The notes under the pieces: model-generated
Databases searched by the model: none
The model's input: only the letters and a program-made list of their open reading frames with translations
What the model was told of the DNA's origin: nothing
Made by a program: the position numbers and the translations under genes
Shown: positions 41,885 to 50,835 of the stretch, one piece after another
How the letters are laid out: the number at the start of each line of letters is the position of its first letter
Numbering within the stretch: the stretch's first letter is position 1
Assembly: GCF_024662215.1 (NCBI RefSeq)
Contig: NZ_CP096115.1
Coordinates: 1,178,001 to 1,242,000, forward strand
Origin: Methanoplanus endosymbiosus
Lineage (GTDB): Archaea; Halobacteriota; Methanomicrobia; Methanomicrobiales; Methanomicrobiaceae
DNA length: 64,000 nt
Direction: 5' to 3'

Positions 41885-42712
41885 TCAGCAGAGACAGACC
41901 CACCGGTCATATATCGGATCATTCTCATTCTCAAATATCTCCGGAGTCCTTCCGGCATTCTCGCACCATTTCCTGATAAGCAGTGACTCCTTCTCGGTTG
42001 CAACTGTAATTAGAGTTTTTCCGGTCAGCATTAACATCTGTGCAACAATTCCCTGCCACAGATCTGAATTAAAACCGGATATATCACCGAGCATAAGGCC
42101 AGTGCCAAGATCAGATTTCGGGCAGAAATATGAGGAGAAAGAGGCATCAATGCAAAGAGTCCTCTTAGGGTCCAGCCTGCCCTTATGAAGGCCGACAGAT
42201 ATGAGATATGGATCATTATCCATTGAGAGAGGCAGATATCCGGCGGAGAACAATGCTTTGGATGCCACCCCTGAACCGCAGCAGAAATCTATTGCAGACT
42301 TACCATCTGAAACTCCCACAGTATCCTTAAAGAGATCAAGGATCATCTCATGCCTGCCCTCCCTGTTGTCCTCACCCACTTCAGGATACTCGTCCGTAAT
42401 TTTCCCGCAGTAGTATTCTCTTAAGGCAGATTCATAATCATCCCTCTTCTCCTGAAAGATCTCCCCTGTGCACCCTTCAAATTTTCCGATAATATCATAT
42501 GTGATATTTCTGTAAAGGTACGAAGAAATACTCCAGTTGCCATCAGAGTTCCAGGCAACTGCAAGCGGCATCTCATTCTCATCCACAAGAAGACGCGCTT
42601 CTCCGGCATTGACTGCAAGAACCAAAGTATTGTAATATTCATCAATATGATCAAATACTGAAGGTTCAATGCACTCTGCATCACCAATTTCAAAAAAATC
42701 CTTTAACTTCAT
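41885..42712 (-). CDS. SAM-dependent methyltransferase-like protein
   Basis: The 275-residue protein has a motif I for SAM binding, AIDFCCGSGVASKALF at residues 140-155, followed by SMDNDPY as the acidic motif II. The N-terminal 120 residues are a separate domain I do not recognise. The downstream catalytic motif is not clear, so the substrate is unknown. The unusual Cys pair in the glycine loop (FCCGSG) is noted. It overlaps the bactofilin-like gene by 4 bases, which indicates coupling. Confidence 0.72.
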   Translation of the reverse strand: MKLKDFFEIGDAECIEPSVFDHIDEYYNTLVLAVNAGEARLLVDENEMPLAVAWNSDGNWSISSYLYRNITYDIIGKFEGCTGEIFQEKRDDYESALREYYCGKITDEYPEVGEDNREGRHEMILDLFKDTVGVSDGKSAIDFCCGSGVASKALFSAGYLPLSMDNDPYLISVGLHKGRLDPKRTLCIDASFSSYFCPKSDLGTGLMLGDISGFNSDLWQGIVAQMLMLTGKTLITVATEKESLLIRKWCENAGRTPEIFENENDPIYDRWVCLC

Positions 42713-43557
42713 CTCTCTCTCACTATCTTTACCCCTTCCGGAGCTTTAATTGTCCCGTCAAGTCTGGCATTCTCATCAAGTATTACAGAAGTGCATCTCA
42801 CATTGCCAAGAACGTGCACACCCGGCATGACTGTAACCGCCCCTGAAGAACTTGTAACTGCACCATGTATTACAGAATTTCTTTCGACAACAATATCAGA
42901 ATCAGCAGTTAAACTACCAAATACTGTATTATTCTCATGGATATGCACAGAAGATGCCCTTATATTGCCATGCATCCGGCAGCCCTTCCCAATTGTAAGA
43001 CTCTTTGGAACAGAGAATAACTCCATATTTAAGACTGAATTCGGAGGTATTACAAGAGGAGTTATTTTCTCATCAGTCTCATCGTCACTGAAGAGTTTCC
43101 GGAAAAAGTCAGAGATATCTTCCTCCTTCTCAAGACCAAGCACTGCCACAAGATAAAGAAGAAGGTATGTAATAACAGGCATTGGGTTTCTTATGGAGAT
43201 CCATCCCTTTGCCTCAAATCCTTCAGAGATAGAGACATTATCACCAAGATCAAGATCACCCTCAACCATAAGGCGACCCTTAATCTTCACACCTTCGCCG
43301 ACATATGCATTTGCGCCGCAGTGAATATCCCCGTTTATCTCAGCCCACTTGTCAAGCCTCAGGTCATTCTCCGAATTAATATTGCCTTTTATTGATGTAA
43401 ATTCACCGATGATTATCTCATCACCGGAAAGACCATAATCTATCTTACAGCGATCTCCGATTATCAGGATCCTTTCTGTCTTTAAAAAATGTTCCTGCAG
43501 CTCAGTGCCTTCAGGAATTGTACACTGCCAGAACCACTCAACTCTGTTATCATCCAT
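42709..43557 (-). CDS. Bactofilin-like polymer-forming protein with a central hydrophobic segment
   Basis: The 282-residue protein is built of short beta-helix turns with repeated G-x-[IV]-x and N-x-x-G-[DN]-[IV] patterns. Bactofilin-type proteins polymerise into filaments at the membrane. Here two beta-helix halves (about 30-120 and 180-282) are separated by a hydrophobic segment, PVITYLLLYLVAVLGL near 125-140, which may insert in the membrane. It is co-translated with the methyltransferase-like gene, a pairing I cannot explain from known pathways. Confidence 0.75.
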   Translation of the reverse strand: MDDNRVEWFWQCTIPEGTELQEHFLKTERILIIGDRCKIDYGLSGDEIIIGEFTSIKGNINSENDLRLDKWAEINGDIHCGANAYVGEGVKIKGRLMVEGDLDLGDNVSISEGFEAKGWISIRNPMPVITYLLLYLVAVLGLEKEEDISDFFRKLFSDDETDEKITPLVIPPNSVLNMELFSVPKSLTIGKGCRMHGNIRASSVHIHENNTVFGSLTADSDIVVERNSVIHGAVTSSSGAVTVMPGVHVLGNVRCTSVILDENARLDGTIKAPEGVKIVRER

Positions 43558-43809
43558 CGGAAAGTACGCCTCTTTGCATAGAATAAATTAAATTTAAAAT
43601 GCCATCATAGTTTTTGATCACAATTCAATGTCAATGAAAACACAGATTACAGATTCAGTATGACATTTCAGAATTTATAGTACAGCTTTTAAACTATTGC
43701 TCACATAAACAGGTAAATTCTCTCCTGAAAAGTTATATTTTAGATCTATCCGGCATAAAAGATCTGATTTAAATTCAGAGCAAAAATTCAGAAAATAAAA
43801 ATGTTCTGT

Positions 43810-43829
43810 GCCGGAACTGAAATTCCGGC
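43810..43829 (-). terminator. Hairpin terminator after the Agl23-type gene
   Basis: GCCGGAA and TTCCGGC form a perfect 7-bp stem with a six-base loop, ten bases past the stop. On the minus strand it is followed by a T-rich run. The rest of 43558-43838 is AT-rich with no gene. Confidence 0.6.
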
Positions 43830-43838
43830 AGATCCATA

Positions 43839-45530
43839 TCATACTGCCGGAATGTTTTTCCGGTAAACATCCATATTCAGGCTGCCGACCTTTGCATCCC
43901 TCGTACAGTAATATAATCCAATATTATCCAGGTCATTGCCAACAGCCCCGAAATATCCGGCATCTCCGGGATTAAGGCCGGACCATGGAGTCTTTACAAG
44001 ATCATACACACTGAACCAGTAGTGCTTCTTATATGTGCTCTTATCATAACCGGAGATACCCGCGGGCGATTCGGCATCATGCAGAATTATCAGGTCAAAG
44101 TTATTATTCAGCACATAATCACTGTGATCCTGATAGCCGTTGAAATAAGAGATCTTATCCGGCCAGTCATTCCGGTAATACCAGACAAAAGGCCAGCGGA
44201 CATCATTGGATATAGCTACATTATCTGAGGCATCCACCATTGCAAATACCTCCCTTAAATCCTCTGAATTCTGAACCTGAACGATAGGTTCGGCAATATC
44301 TGCCGGAGTGAATACCACATGAAAAGTCATCACAATCAGAAAGAGAGCAGCAACTGCCGGAACATATCTCTTATAATCCCCAATACAATAGACTGCCACA
44401 AATATCATCGGCAGGAGCTGATGAAGCAGAAGCCACGGCACTTTCTCTCCGATATATCCATAGAGAACAACTGAAAATACCATCCAGAATATACAGAATC
44501 CAGTAAATTCCGCATTTTTAAGTGATCCGGGCAGGTCTTTGATGAGTTTGGGGACAGCCGGAGGCAGAACAGCCCCGGAGTTAGTGCCGGAGAGATGATC
44601 AGTATCCGGAAGCATTCCTGAATCAGAAATTCCTTCAACGGTATTTGTATTCTTCCGGCGGAGAACAAACCTGTAAATCCCGATTGCTGCAAGAATCAGC
44701 ACCGGAAGTTCGTATAGTATAAAGAGCAGGATATATGTATAAAATGGCCCGCCAAGCCTCTCCTCACCATGCACAGATGTCCAGTGCTCAATTGCATTCA
44801 TCCATCCACTCATCAGCACTTCCGGATGGCTGCCCATTGACGAGTAAAAGAGAGCCATAATTCCGGTAGCAAGAATAATTCCGGCTGCCAGATCCCGCCA
44901 CCAGAATTTAGGAAGCTGAATTTTGCCTCTGTAGATAAGATACAGGAGATACAGACCGAAAATACCTATTACAATGGGCATATTCTCCTTGGAAGACATT
45001 CCAAGTCCTGCCGCCGCACCCGCAAGAAGTGCATACCTCAGCTCATATTTCTCAAAATAACAGAGCAGGGCAACCAGAAGGAGCATTGTAAAGAACAGTA
45101 TGAAGATATCATTTCTCAGGAAGCGTGAGAAGTATATCATATCAGGAGATAGCGCAATAAAAAGTGCTGCGACTATCGTCTGTTTTTTATCGAGATATCC
45201 AAGCCTGTGAATTACATATACAAGCGGGATTATTAATGCACCCAAAAGTGCGGGAATAAACCTTGCGACGAAATCCGACTCACCAAAGAGCGAGAATATT
45301 CCGGCAGTAATATAGTATAAAAACGGCCCGTGATATACAGGATCATAAACATACTCACCTGTTGTCAGGAGAGTCCATGAAAACCAGGCATGTATTGCCT
45401 CATCATGGTGAAACAACTTCAGATCCAGGAACGCAAACCTGAACACCAAAGAGAATAGAAATATTATTATAAAAACCCTCTCAAAAGTAAGGCTTTCCTT
45501 AAATTGAGAGGAAATATCCGCGGCTCTCAT
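43839..45530 (-). CDS. Agl23-type membrane glycosyltransferase-related protein
   Basis: The 563-residue protein has about 11 membrane helices and a GT-C-like N-terminus with an acidic motif in the first outside loop, HHDEAIHAW, then YHGPFLYY and a later SRFLRNDIF. This matches the archaeal TIGR03663/Agl23 family, linked to dolichol-phosphate sugar flipping or surface glycosylation. A soluble region with Pro/Gly-rich sequence lies near 300-335. The last 120 residues are predicted to lie outside. The gene ends the local run of minus-strand genes with rpsJ 18 bases upstream. Confidence 0.82.
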   Translation of the reverse strand: MRAADISSQFKESLTFERVFIIIFLFSLVFRFAFLDLKLFHHDEAIHAWFSWTLLTTGEYVYDPVYHGPFLYYITAGIFSLFGESDFVARFIPALLGALIIPLVYVIHRLGYLDKKQTIVAALFIALSPDMIYFSRFLRNDIFILFFTMLLLVALLCYFEKYELRYALLAGAAAGLGMSSKENMPIVIGIFGLYLLYLIYRGKIQLPKFWWRDLAAGIILATGIMALFYSSMGSHPEVLMSGWMNAIEHWTSVHGEERLGGPFYTYILLFILYELPVLILAAIGIYRFVLRRKNTNTVEGISDSGMLPDTDHLSGTNSGAVLPPAVPKLIKDLPGSLKNAEFTGFCIFWMVFSVVLYGYIGEKVPWLLLHQLLPMIFVAVYCIGDYKRYVPAVAALFLIVMTFHVVFTPADIAEPIVQVQNSEDLREVFAMVDASDNVAISNDVRWPFVWYYRNDWPDKISYFNGYQDHSDYVLNNNFDLIILHDAESPAGISGYDKSTYKKHYWFSVYDLVKTPWSGLNPGDAGYFGAVGNDLDNIGLYYCTRDAKVGSLNMDVYRKNIPAV

Positions 45531-45548
45531 TGCCGCCTCCTATCCATA

Positions 45549-45857
45549 TTAATTCTCAAGCACAATCTCAATGCCAATGTCTTTTGGCACCTGAATGCGC
45601 ATAAGCTGCCTTAATGCACGCTCATCTGCATCGAGATCGATAAGTCTTTTGTGTACTCTCATCTGCCAGCGATCCCATGTGGCAGTTCCTTCTCCGTCAG
45701 GACTTTTGCGGATAGGTACAATCATCTTCTTTGTAGGAAGTGGTACCGGGCCTGCAAAGTTTACACCTGTACGTTCAGCTATTTCCCTGATGCGGTCACA
45801 GACATGCTCTACTTTCTCAAAATCTGTTCCCGTAAGACGGATTCTTGCTTTTTGCAT
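45549..45857 (-). CDS. rpsJ: 30S ribosomal protein S10
   Basis: The 102-residue protein has the archaeal S10 features: [18 protein letters not shown], the GPVPLPTKK loop and [18 protein letters not shown]. It sits 32 bases after the EF-1alpha gene, the usual archaeal pairing. Confidence 0.97.
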   Translation of the reverse strand: MQKARIRLTGTDFEKVEHVCDRIREIAERTGVNFAGPVPLPTKKMIVPIRKSPDGEGTATWDRWQMRVHKRLIDLDADERALRQLMRIQVPKDIGIEIVLEN

Positions 45858-45889
45858 AATTGATTCACCAAAAAATATTGAGATTTAAA

Positions 45890-47167
45890 TTATCTCATCT
45901 GCTTGGCATCTACAGCTATGCACATTCCTGCTGCGACTGTTGATCCCATATCACGGATTGCGAAACGTCCGAGCTGTGGAATATCCTTGAAGTTCTCAAT
46001 GACCATCGGCTGAACCGGGCGGAACTTAACGATTGCGGCATCTCCTGCCTTGAGGAATGTTGGGTTCTCTTCCTTGACCTGTCCTGTGCGTGGGTCAAGT
46101 TTCTTTAAGAGTTCAACAAAGGTGCATGCAACCTGTGCTGTGTGGCAGTGGAATACAGGTGTGTATCCGACTGTGATTGCACTTGGGTGCTGGAGAACAA
46201 CGACCTGTGCAGTGAATTCCTCTGCAACGGTTGGTGGCTGCTCTTCAGGACCGCATACGTCACCACGGCGGATATCGTTCTTTCCGATACCACGGACGTT
46301 GAATCCTACGTTGTCACCAGGCTGAGCCTGAGGAACTTCCTCATGGTGCATCTCAATGGACTTGATCTCTCCTGACTTGTTTGCAGGCATGAATGAAACT
46401 TTCATTCCCTTCTTCATGATACCTGTCTCAACACGTCCGACCGGAACTGTACCAATACCGGAGATTGAGTAAACATCCTGGATTGGAAGGCGGAACGGAA
46501 GACCTGTTGGGAGTTCAGGCTGTACAAGGTCATCAAGTGACTCAAGAAGTGTAACACCCTTATACCATGGTGTGTTCTCAGAGTGTGTTGCAATGTTGTC
46601 GCCAACAAATGATGACATCGGGATGAATGGAATGTTTGCAGGGTTGAATCCGACCATCTTAACGAGATCGGAGATCTGTGCCTTGACTTCTTCATAGCGC
46701 TTCTCATCGTACTTGGAAGCGTCCATCTTGTTGATACCAACAATAAGCTGGTTGATACCAAGTGTCTTTGAAAGGAAGACGTGCTCTTTTGTCTGCTCCA
46801 TTGCGCCATCAGGTGCTGCAACAACAAGAAGTGCTGCATCTGCCTGTGAAGCGCCTGTGATCATGTTTTTAACAAAGTCACGGTGTCCTGGGCAGTCTAC
46901 AATTGTAAAGTAGAACTTGTCAGTGTCAAACCTCTTGTGTGCAATATCGATTGTGATACCGCGCTCACGCTCTTCCTTGAGGTTATCCATAACCCATGCA
47001 AATTCGAAGGAACCCTTTCCTTTTGATTCAGCTTCCTTACGGTAGTTCTCGATGATGTGTGCCGGCACAGCACCGGTCTCGAACAGAAGACGTCCAACTG
47101 TTGTGGACTTTCCGTGGTCGATGTGCCCAACCACGGCCAGATTCATGTGTGGCTTGTCAGATGCCAT
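45890..47167 (-). CDS. tuf: Translation elongation factor EF-1alpha
   Basis: The GTPase brings aminoacyl-tRNA to the ribosome. The 425-residue protein has G1 GHIDHGKST, the effector region with [12 protein letters not shown]3 [11 protein letters not shown] and G4 NKMD, then the two beta-barrel domains. ATG at 47167 follows a GAGGT ribosome-binding site. TATA-like TTTTATAC at 47249-47256 gives a start near 47225 and a leader of about 58 bases. It is co-transcribed with rpsJ. Confidence 0.97.
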   Translation of the reverse strand: MASDKPHMNLAVVGHIDHGKSTTVGRLLFETGAVPAHIIENYRKEAESKGKGSFEFAWVMDNLKEERERGITIDIAHKRFDTDKFYFTIVDCPGHRDFVKNMITGASQADAALLVVAAPDGAMEQTKEHVFLSKTLGINQLIVGINKMDASKYDEKRYEEVKAQISDLVKMVGFNPANIPFIPMSSFVGDNIATHSENTPWYKGVTLLESLDDLVQPELPTGLPFRLPIQDVYSISGIGTVPVGRVETGIMKKGMKVSFMPANKSGEIKSIEMHHEEVPQAQPGDNVGFNVRGIGKNDIRRGDVCGPEEQPPTVAEEFTAQVVVLQHPSAITVGYTPVFHCHTAQVACTFVELLKKLDPRTGQVKEENPTFLKAGDAAIVKFRPVQPMVIENFKDIPQLGRFAIRDMGSTVAAGMCIAVDAKQMR

Positions 47168-47174
47168 AATCCTA

Positions 47175-47179
47175 ACCTC
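47175..47179 (-). promoter_or_regulatory. Ribosome-binding site of the EF-1alpha gene
   Basis: The minus strand reads GAGGT about 8 bases before the ATG at 47167, complementary to the 16S tail. Confidence 0.6.
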
Positions 47180-47248
47180 ATATATTAAATTCGACGGGAA
47201 CCCGTCCTATCGCATTGAAACGAGTATCTTATATATGGAAATCAGTAG

Positions 47249-47256
47249 TATAAAAG
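47249..47256 (-). promoter_or_regulatory. TATA box of the EF-1alpha gene
   Basis: The minus strand reads TTTTATAC, preceded by a CGAAATC stretch that could act as BRE. A second AT-rich box, CATATATAAG, lies near 47228-47237. Confidence 0.5.
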
Positions 47257-47349
47257 ATTTCGTTGCATGACTGAAATGATGCTCACAGGGTCTTTTCCCT
47301 GATATCACGCAGATAGGTATTTTACCCAAAAAAAACCTAAATTTCTTCC

Positions 47350-47652
47350 ATGAAGACACTCCCAATGAAGCGTGATCAGAGCGGACAGAAAGTGACAGTC
47401 GCATGCGCAGACAAAGAAGTTTCAGTTTACAGCCACTGCGCATACTGTAAACACTGTGAGGGCGTTCAGATCAGAAAAAGAGTTATTCCCACGCCGCAGA
47501 AGGAAAAAATAAACGGACTGGCAAAGGGAACTTCAGAAGATGATGACCTCCTCAACTCACAGATGATGTTTAACACTCTTATCCGGGACGGAGATGCCAT
47601 TGTATGCAGCGATGATGAAAATAAGGGCTATACTTCAATGTACAGTTATTAA
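47350..47652 (+). CDS. Small Cys-containing protein of unknown function
   Basis: I do not recognise the family. The 100-residue protein is soluble, with a compact HCAYCKHCEG motif near residue 29-38 and another Cys near 19 and 86, so a zinc or iron-sulfur site is possible. The C-terminal third is acidic and ends in a Tyr-rich tail. The gene is divergent from the EF-1alpha gene with a 182-base shared promoter region. It has no clear partner. Confidence 0.65.
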   Translation: MKTLPMKRDQSGQKVTVACADKEVSVYSHCAYCKHCEGVQIRKRVIPTPQKEKINGLAKGTSEDDDLLNSQMMFNTLIRDGDAIVCSDDENKGYTSMYSY

Positions 47653-47884
47653 TGAAAAATACGGAATAAAAATTCCGGTACGGAAAAACTCATTTTCCTT
47701 TCTGCGACCATAAGTAAAAGAGATTTACAGAGGGAAAAAAACCCGGCGCAAAGCCGGATCTGAAGCACAGAAGCGGATCAAACCCTCATAAATATCCTGA
47801 TTTAAAAAAATTACAGATTGGGGATATAGATCCTTAACCTGAAAAAAACCGATTAACTGAGACTTAAATCTACATTAACGCAGT

Positions 47885-48742
47885 TTAAACCCCGGAGAGG
47901 ATCTCCTGTTTAAATTCGTCAAACTGAATATCATCAAGCTGATCGCATAAGAGCCTTCCTGACCAGGCGCGCCTGTAAACGTAGTACACCAGGCGGTCAA
48001 CAATATCGACCACTTCATCTTCAGTATTGACCTCTACAAGTTCCCGCCCGATTTTTGGATGCCTTCCGCGCTTACCGCCGACTGTAATCAGATACCCGCG
48101 CTCACTTGCACTGATCAGATCAAACGGGCATGATTCAATGCAGACACCACAGCGGATGCATACATCATGATCAACTTCCGCAATTCCCTGTCTTACCTTA
48201 ATCGCCTCCTCCTTACAGTATTCAGTACAGCTCCCGCAGCCAGTACAGAGACCGGGAGTCCTTAACGGAGTTACAACACCCGTAATACCCACTTCGTTCA
48301 ATACAGGGCTTGTACAGGCATATGGACATGCAGAGACAGAAATTCTCATCTTTACAGGCATTGATTTGCCAAATAACTTGTGATCAAGCTTTTTTGCAAG
48401 ACTAATTGAGTCAATATTGGCAAACTTGCACCTGTCAGTGCCCGGACAGGCTACAATATTTACAACCTCATCCCTTTCAGAACCTATCGGTGCGTTAATT
48501 AAGGCAAGATCCTTCTCAATCTCCTCCAGCATTGAGTTATGAATATGAGAGATCTCAAGGGCCTGCCGGGTTGTAAGATGAACATTCTCCTGACCATATT
48601 TCTCAGCAACATCAGCCAGTCCCCTCATCTTCTCAACCGAAAGAACGCCTGCAGGGACCCTTATTCTTAAAGTACAGTGCTTACCATCCTTTTCTGTAAT
48701 TACACCCCCGGAGGTGTGAATTCCCTGACAAAATTCATTCAT
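47885..48742 (-). CDS. Small sulfite/nitrite reductase-like protein with ferredoxin domain
   Basis: The 285-residue protein has the siroheme-[4Fe-4S] Cys pattern C99-x5-C105 and C139-x3-C143, with TTRQALEI as the substrate-side motif. A two-cluster ferredoxin insert follows (C166, C169, C172, C176 and C195, C198, C201, C205). Such stand-alone small Dsr-like proteins are typical of methanogens, where the physiological substrate is unsettled. It is cytoplasmic. No electron-donor gene adjoins it, and 47653-47884 and 48743-48866 show no gene. Confidence 0.87.
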   Translation of the reverse strand: MNEFCQGIHTSGGVITEKDGKHCTLRIRVPAGVLSVEKMRGLADVAEKYGQENVHLTTRQALEISHIHNSMLEEIEKDLALINAPIGSERDEVVNIVACPGTDRCKFANIDSISLAKKLDHKLFGKSMPVKMRISVSACPYACTSPVLNEVGITGVVTPLRTPGLCTGCGSCTEYCKEEAIKVRQGIAEVDHDVCIRCGVCIESCPFDLISASERGYLITVGGKRGRHPKIGRELVEVNTEDEVVDIVDRLVYYVYRRAWSGRLLCDQLDDIQFDEFKQEILSGV

Positions 48743-48866
48743 GATATAAACTAAAGTGCCATTTACAGGTATATATACTGATTCAACCCTGCAAAGATAA
48801 ATTCATCAAACAGCGCAATCTGTCAGACGGAGATATGCACTGAAAAAAGAAATGAAGATGATAATA

Positions 48867-49592
48867 TCAGAGAACCAGCGCAAGGCAGGCAATGACTGCC
48901 ATCCTTGAAATTTCAACCGATGCACCATCCATATCTCCGTTTACTCCGCCAAATATTCTGTTAAATATACTCAGCAGTATAAGCGGAACAGCTATTGATG
49001 CAATGCCTGCGGCCATAAAACCAGCCACACCGGGCGCAAGAAAGAGAGCCGGAACACAGAGAGCAAACGCTGCATACGGAAACCATCTCTTCCTGAATTC
49101 ATGAGTATATGAGTGCATGCCTTCCTTTATCGGCTCTCCAAAGGTCAGCAGAAATACCGGGCTGAAACGTGAGAGAACCTCTGCAATAAGTATGACGTAC
49201 GGAACCATTGCAATAGATGTAAGTCCGGAATACGCAAGCAGGATTACAAGCATACCAGAAGCTATGCCCCCCGCACCGACATTCTGATCAGAGAGTGCCT
49301 TTAACCTCTTCTCACGGCTGCCATGCGCCATCATTCCGTCTCCGAGATCCAGCAGTCCGTCAAAGTGATGAAAGCCGTTTAGGATCATCACAGCTGCAAG
49401 GGCAATCGCCGCAGAGAGCGCAGGATCAGATACAAGCATGGTAAGGAGCGCCGCAATGCCACCGGTGATATAACCGACCAGAGGGAAGAGGTAAAACCGC
49501 CGTGCATATGAATCATAATCAGAACTATCCCCAAGCGGAAGAATAGTGCAGAACTGAAGAGTTGATCTTACAGATTTGAGATACCCCGGCAT
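48867..49592 (-). CDS. cobS: Adenosylcobinamide-GDP ribazoletransferase
   Basis: CobS makes adenosylcobalamin (or its phosphate) by joining adenosylcobinamide-GDP to the lower-ligand ribazole. The 241-residue membrane protein has about six hydrophobic segments and the motif NGFHHFDGLLDLGDGMMAHG, with two acidic residues at the active site. Length is normal for archaea. cobT lies about 1.2 kb away on the other strand, which gives two consecutive steps of lower-ligand assembly in the window. Confidence 0.9.
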   Translation of the reverse strand: MPGYLKSVRSTLQFCTILPLGDSSDYDSYARRFYLFPLVGYITGGIAALLTMLVSDPALSAAIALAAVMILNGFHHFDGLLDLGDGMMAHGSREKRLKALSDQNVGAGGIASGMLVILLAYSGLTSIAMVPYVILIAEVLSRFSPVFLLTFGEPIKEGMHSYTHEFRKRWFPYAAFALCVPALFLAPGVAGFMAAGIASIAVPLILLSIFNRIFGGVNGDMDGASVEISRMAVIACLALVL

Positions 49593-49786
49593 ATAATCAA
49601 CATATTTTAATCATCAGGAATGTTTATTTTTTCGCATCCGGACAGAAAGACATTCAGAAAATTCTGCATTAAAATTACCCTGACCCCGAAATACAGAAAT
49701 TAAAACATCCTGACAGATCATATGGTAGGGATACGAAGAAAACGATTTAAACTCACAAAATAATTCACATCCAGTGCGGGTGGATA

Positions 49787-50479
49787 ATGAAGAGAGGAAC
49801 ACAGATAATCATAATAGCAGCTGTCATGATCACAGCAGTCATTTATGCTGTAGATCTCGCCGCGAACACAGGAATTAACCTATCAGGCGATCTTTCGGCG
49901 GACACAGACTACACAGAAATTAGAGAGTATGAAGGGGAAAAACTCTCATCAGTAAATGACTTTCGGGAAAATTCAATCAAAGGTCCGGTTTATCCGGATA
50001 TGGACAAATACCAGCTTAAAATATCAGGTCTTGTAAAAAATCCCCTCTCATACACCTATAATGAAGCAATATCCGGATTCAGAAATCATTCAAAGGTTAC
50101 AACACTGTACTGCGTTGAAGGGTGGGAAGCAACGATCTTCTGGGAAGGAATATCCGTCTCAGAACTTATCGGAAGTTCTGAACCGGAAGAAGCAGCAGAC
50201 ACCGTAATTTTTCATGCATATGATGGATACACCACATCATTCCCGCTTGAATATATAACCGGCAATGAAATCATACTTGCATATTCAATGAATGGGATAA
50301 TACTCCCACCGCAGCGTGGATATCCCTTTCAGCTTGTTGCAGAGGACAAATGGGGATATAAATGGATAAAGTGGGTGACAGAGATCGAACTGTCAGATGA
50401 GAGAAACTACAGAGGTTACTGGGAGAGCCGCGGATATTCTAACTCCGCAGACCTTAATGAAGGTTTTTTTGGGAATTAA
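49787..50479 (+). CDS. Sulfite oxidase-family molybdopterin oxidoreductase, membrane-anchored
   Basis: The 230-residue protein carries a YedY/MsrP-like molybdopterin domain at about 60-225. C109 in TTLYCVEGWEA is the expected Mo ligand. Residues 7-23 form one hydrophobic segment, so it is probably anchored with the domain outside. The N-terminus has no twin-arginine motif, although such enzymes are usually exported folded by Tat. It is followed after 33 bases by a small two-helix protein with three His, a possible electron donor. Substrate unknown; protein methionine sulfoxide is one candidate. Confidence 0.82.
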   Translation: MKRGTQIIIIAAVMITAVIYAVDLAANTGINLSGDLSADTDYTEIREYEGEKLSSVNDFRENSIKGPVYPDMDKYQLKISGLVKNPLSYTYNEAISGFRNHSKVTTLYCVEGWEATIFWEGISVSELIGSSEPEEAADTVIFHAYDGYTTSFPLEYITGNEIILAYSMNGIILPPQRGYPFQLVAEDKWGYKWIKWVTEIELSDERNYRGYWESRGYSNSADLNEGFFGN

Positions 50480-50512
50480 GGGATGAGCCACATTAGATGC
50501 AGATAACCGGGG

Positions 50513-50743
50513 ATGTCAATGAAAATATACAGGGTTAAAAAAATAATTGCTACCATGCTGCTGATAATGACAGTAGTTTTGCTCATAAGCGGCTTTGGAA
50601 TCACACACTACAACATTATAGAATCCCTTACATTTGGAATTCTGGACAAACCCCTTTCATACAGAATTCACACTATGACATGGGGAATTTTTCTGATACT
50701 CTTTATTCTGCACGTTTACTTCCCTTTTATGAAGAAAAAATGA
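50513..50743 (+). CDS. Two-helix membrane protein, possible mini cytochrome b
   Basis: The 76-residue protein has two membrane helices (about 11-30 and 54-71). His residues at H32, H53 and H67 lie at or near the helices, in a pattern like DUF4405 and cytochrome-b-type heme ligands. It is 33 bases after the Mo-enzyme gene, so it may donate electrons to it like MsrQ does to MsrP, although MsrQ is larger. Heme binding is inferred from His positions only. An alternative start two codons on is possible. Confidence 0.6.
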   Translation: MSMKIYRVKKIIATMLLIMTVVLLISGFGITHYNIIESLTFGILDKPLSYRIHTMTWGIFLILFILHVYFPFMKKK

Positions 50744-50835
50744 TTCCCGGTATTTTAAACATGGCCTGTAAACAAGCACACATGATTTAAATCCAAATCA
50801 CATTCATTATTAAAAATGACTGAAAAAATATTACA

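Noticed and set aside
49614-49802. 62-codon minus-strand frame between cobS and the Mo-enzyme gene
   Set aside because: No family features and it overlaps the start region of the plus-strand gene.
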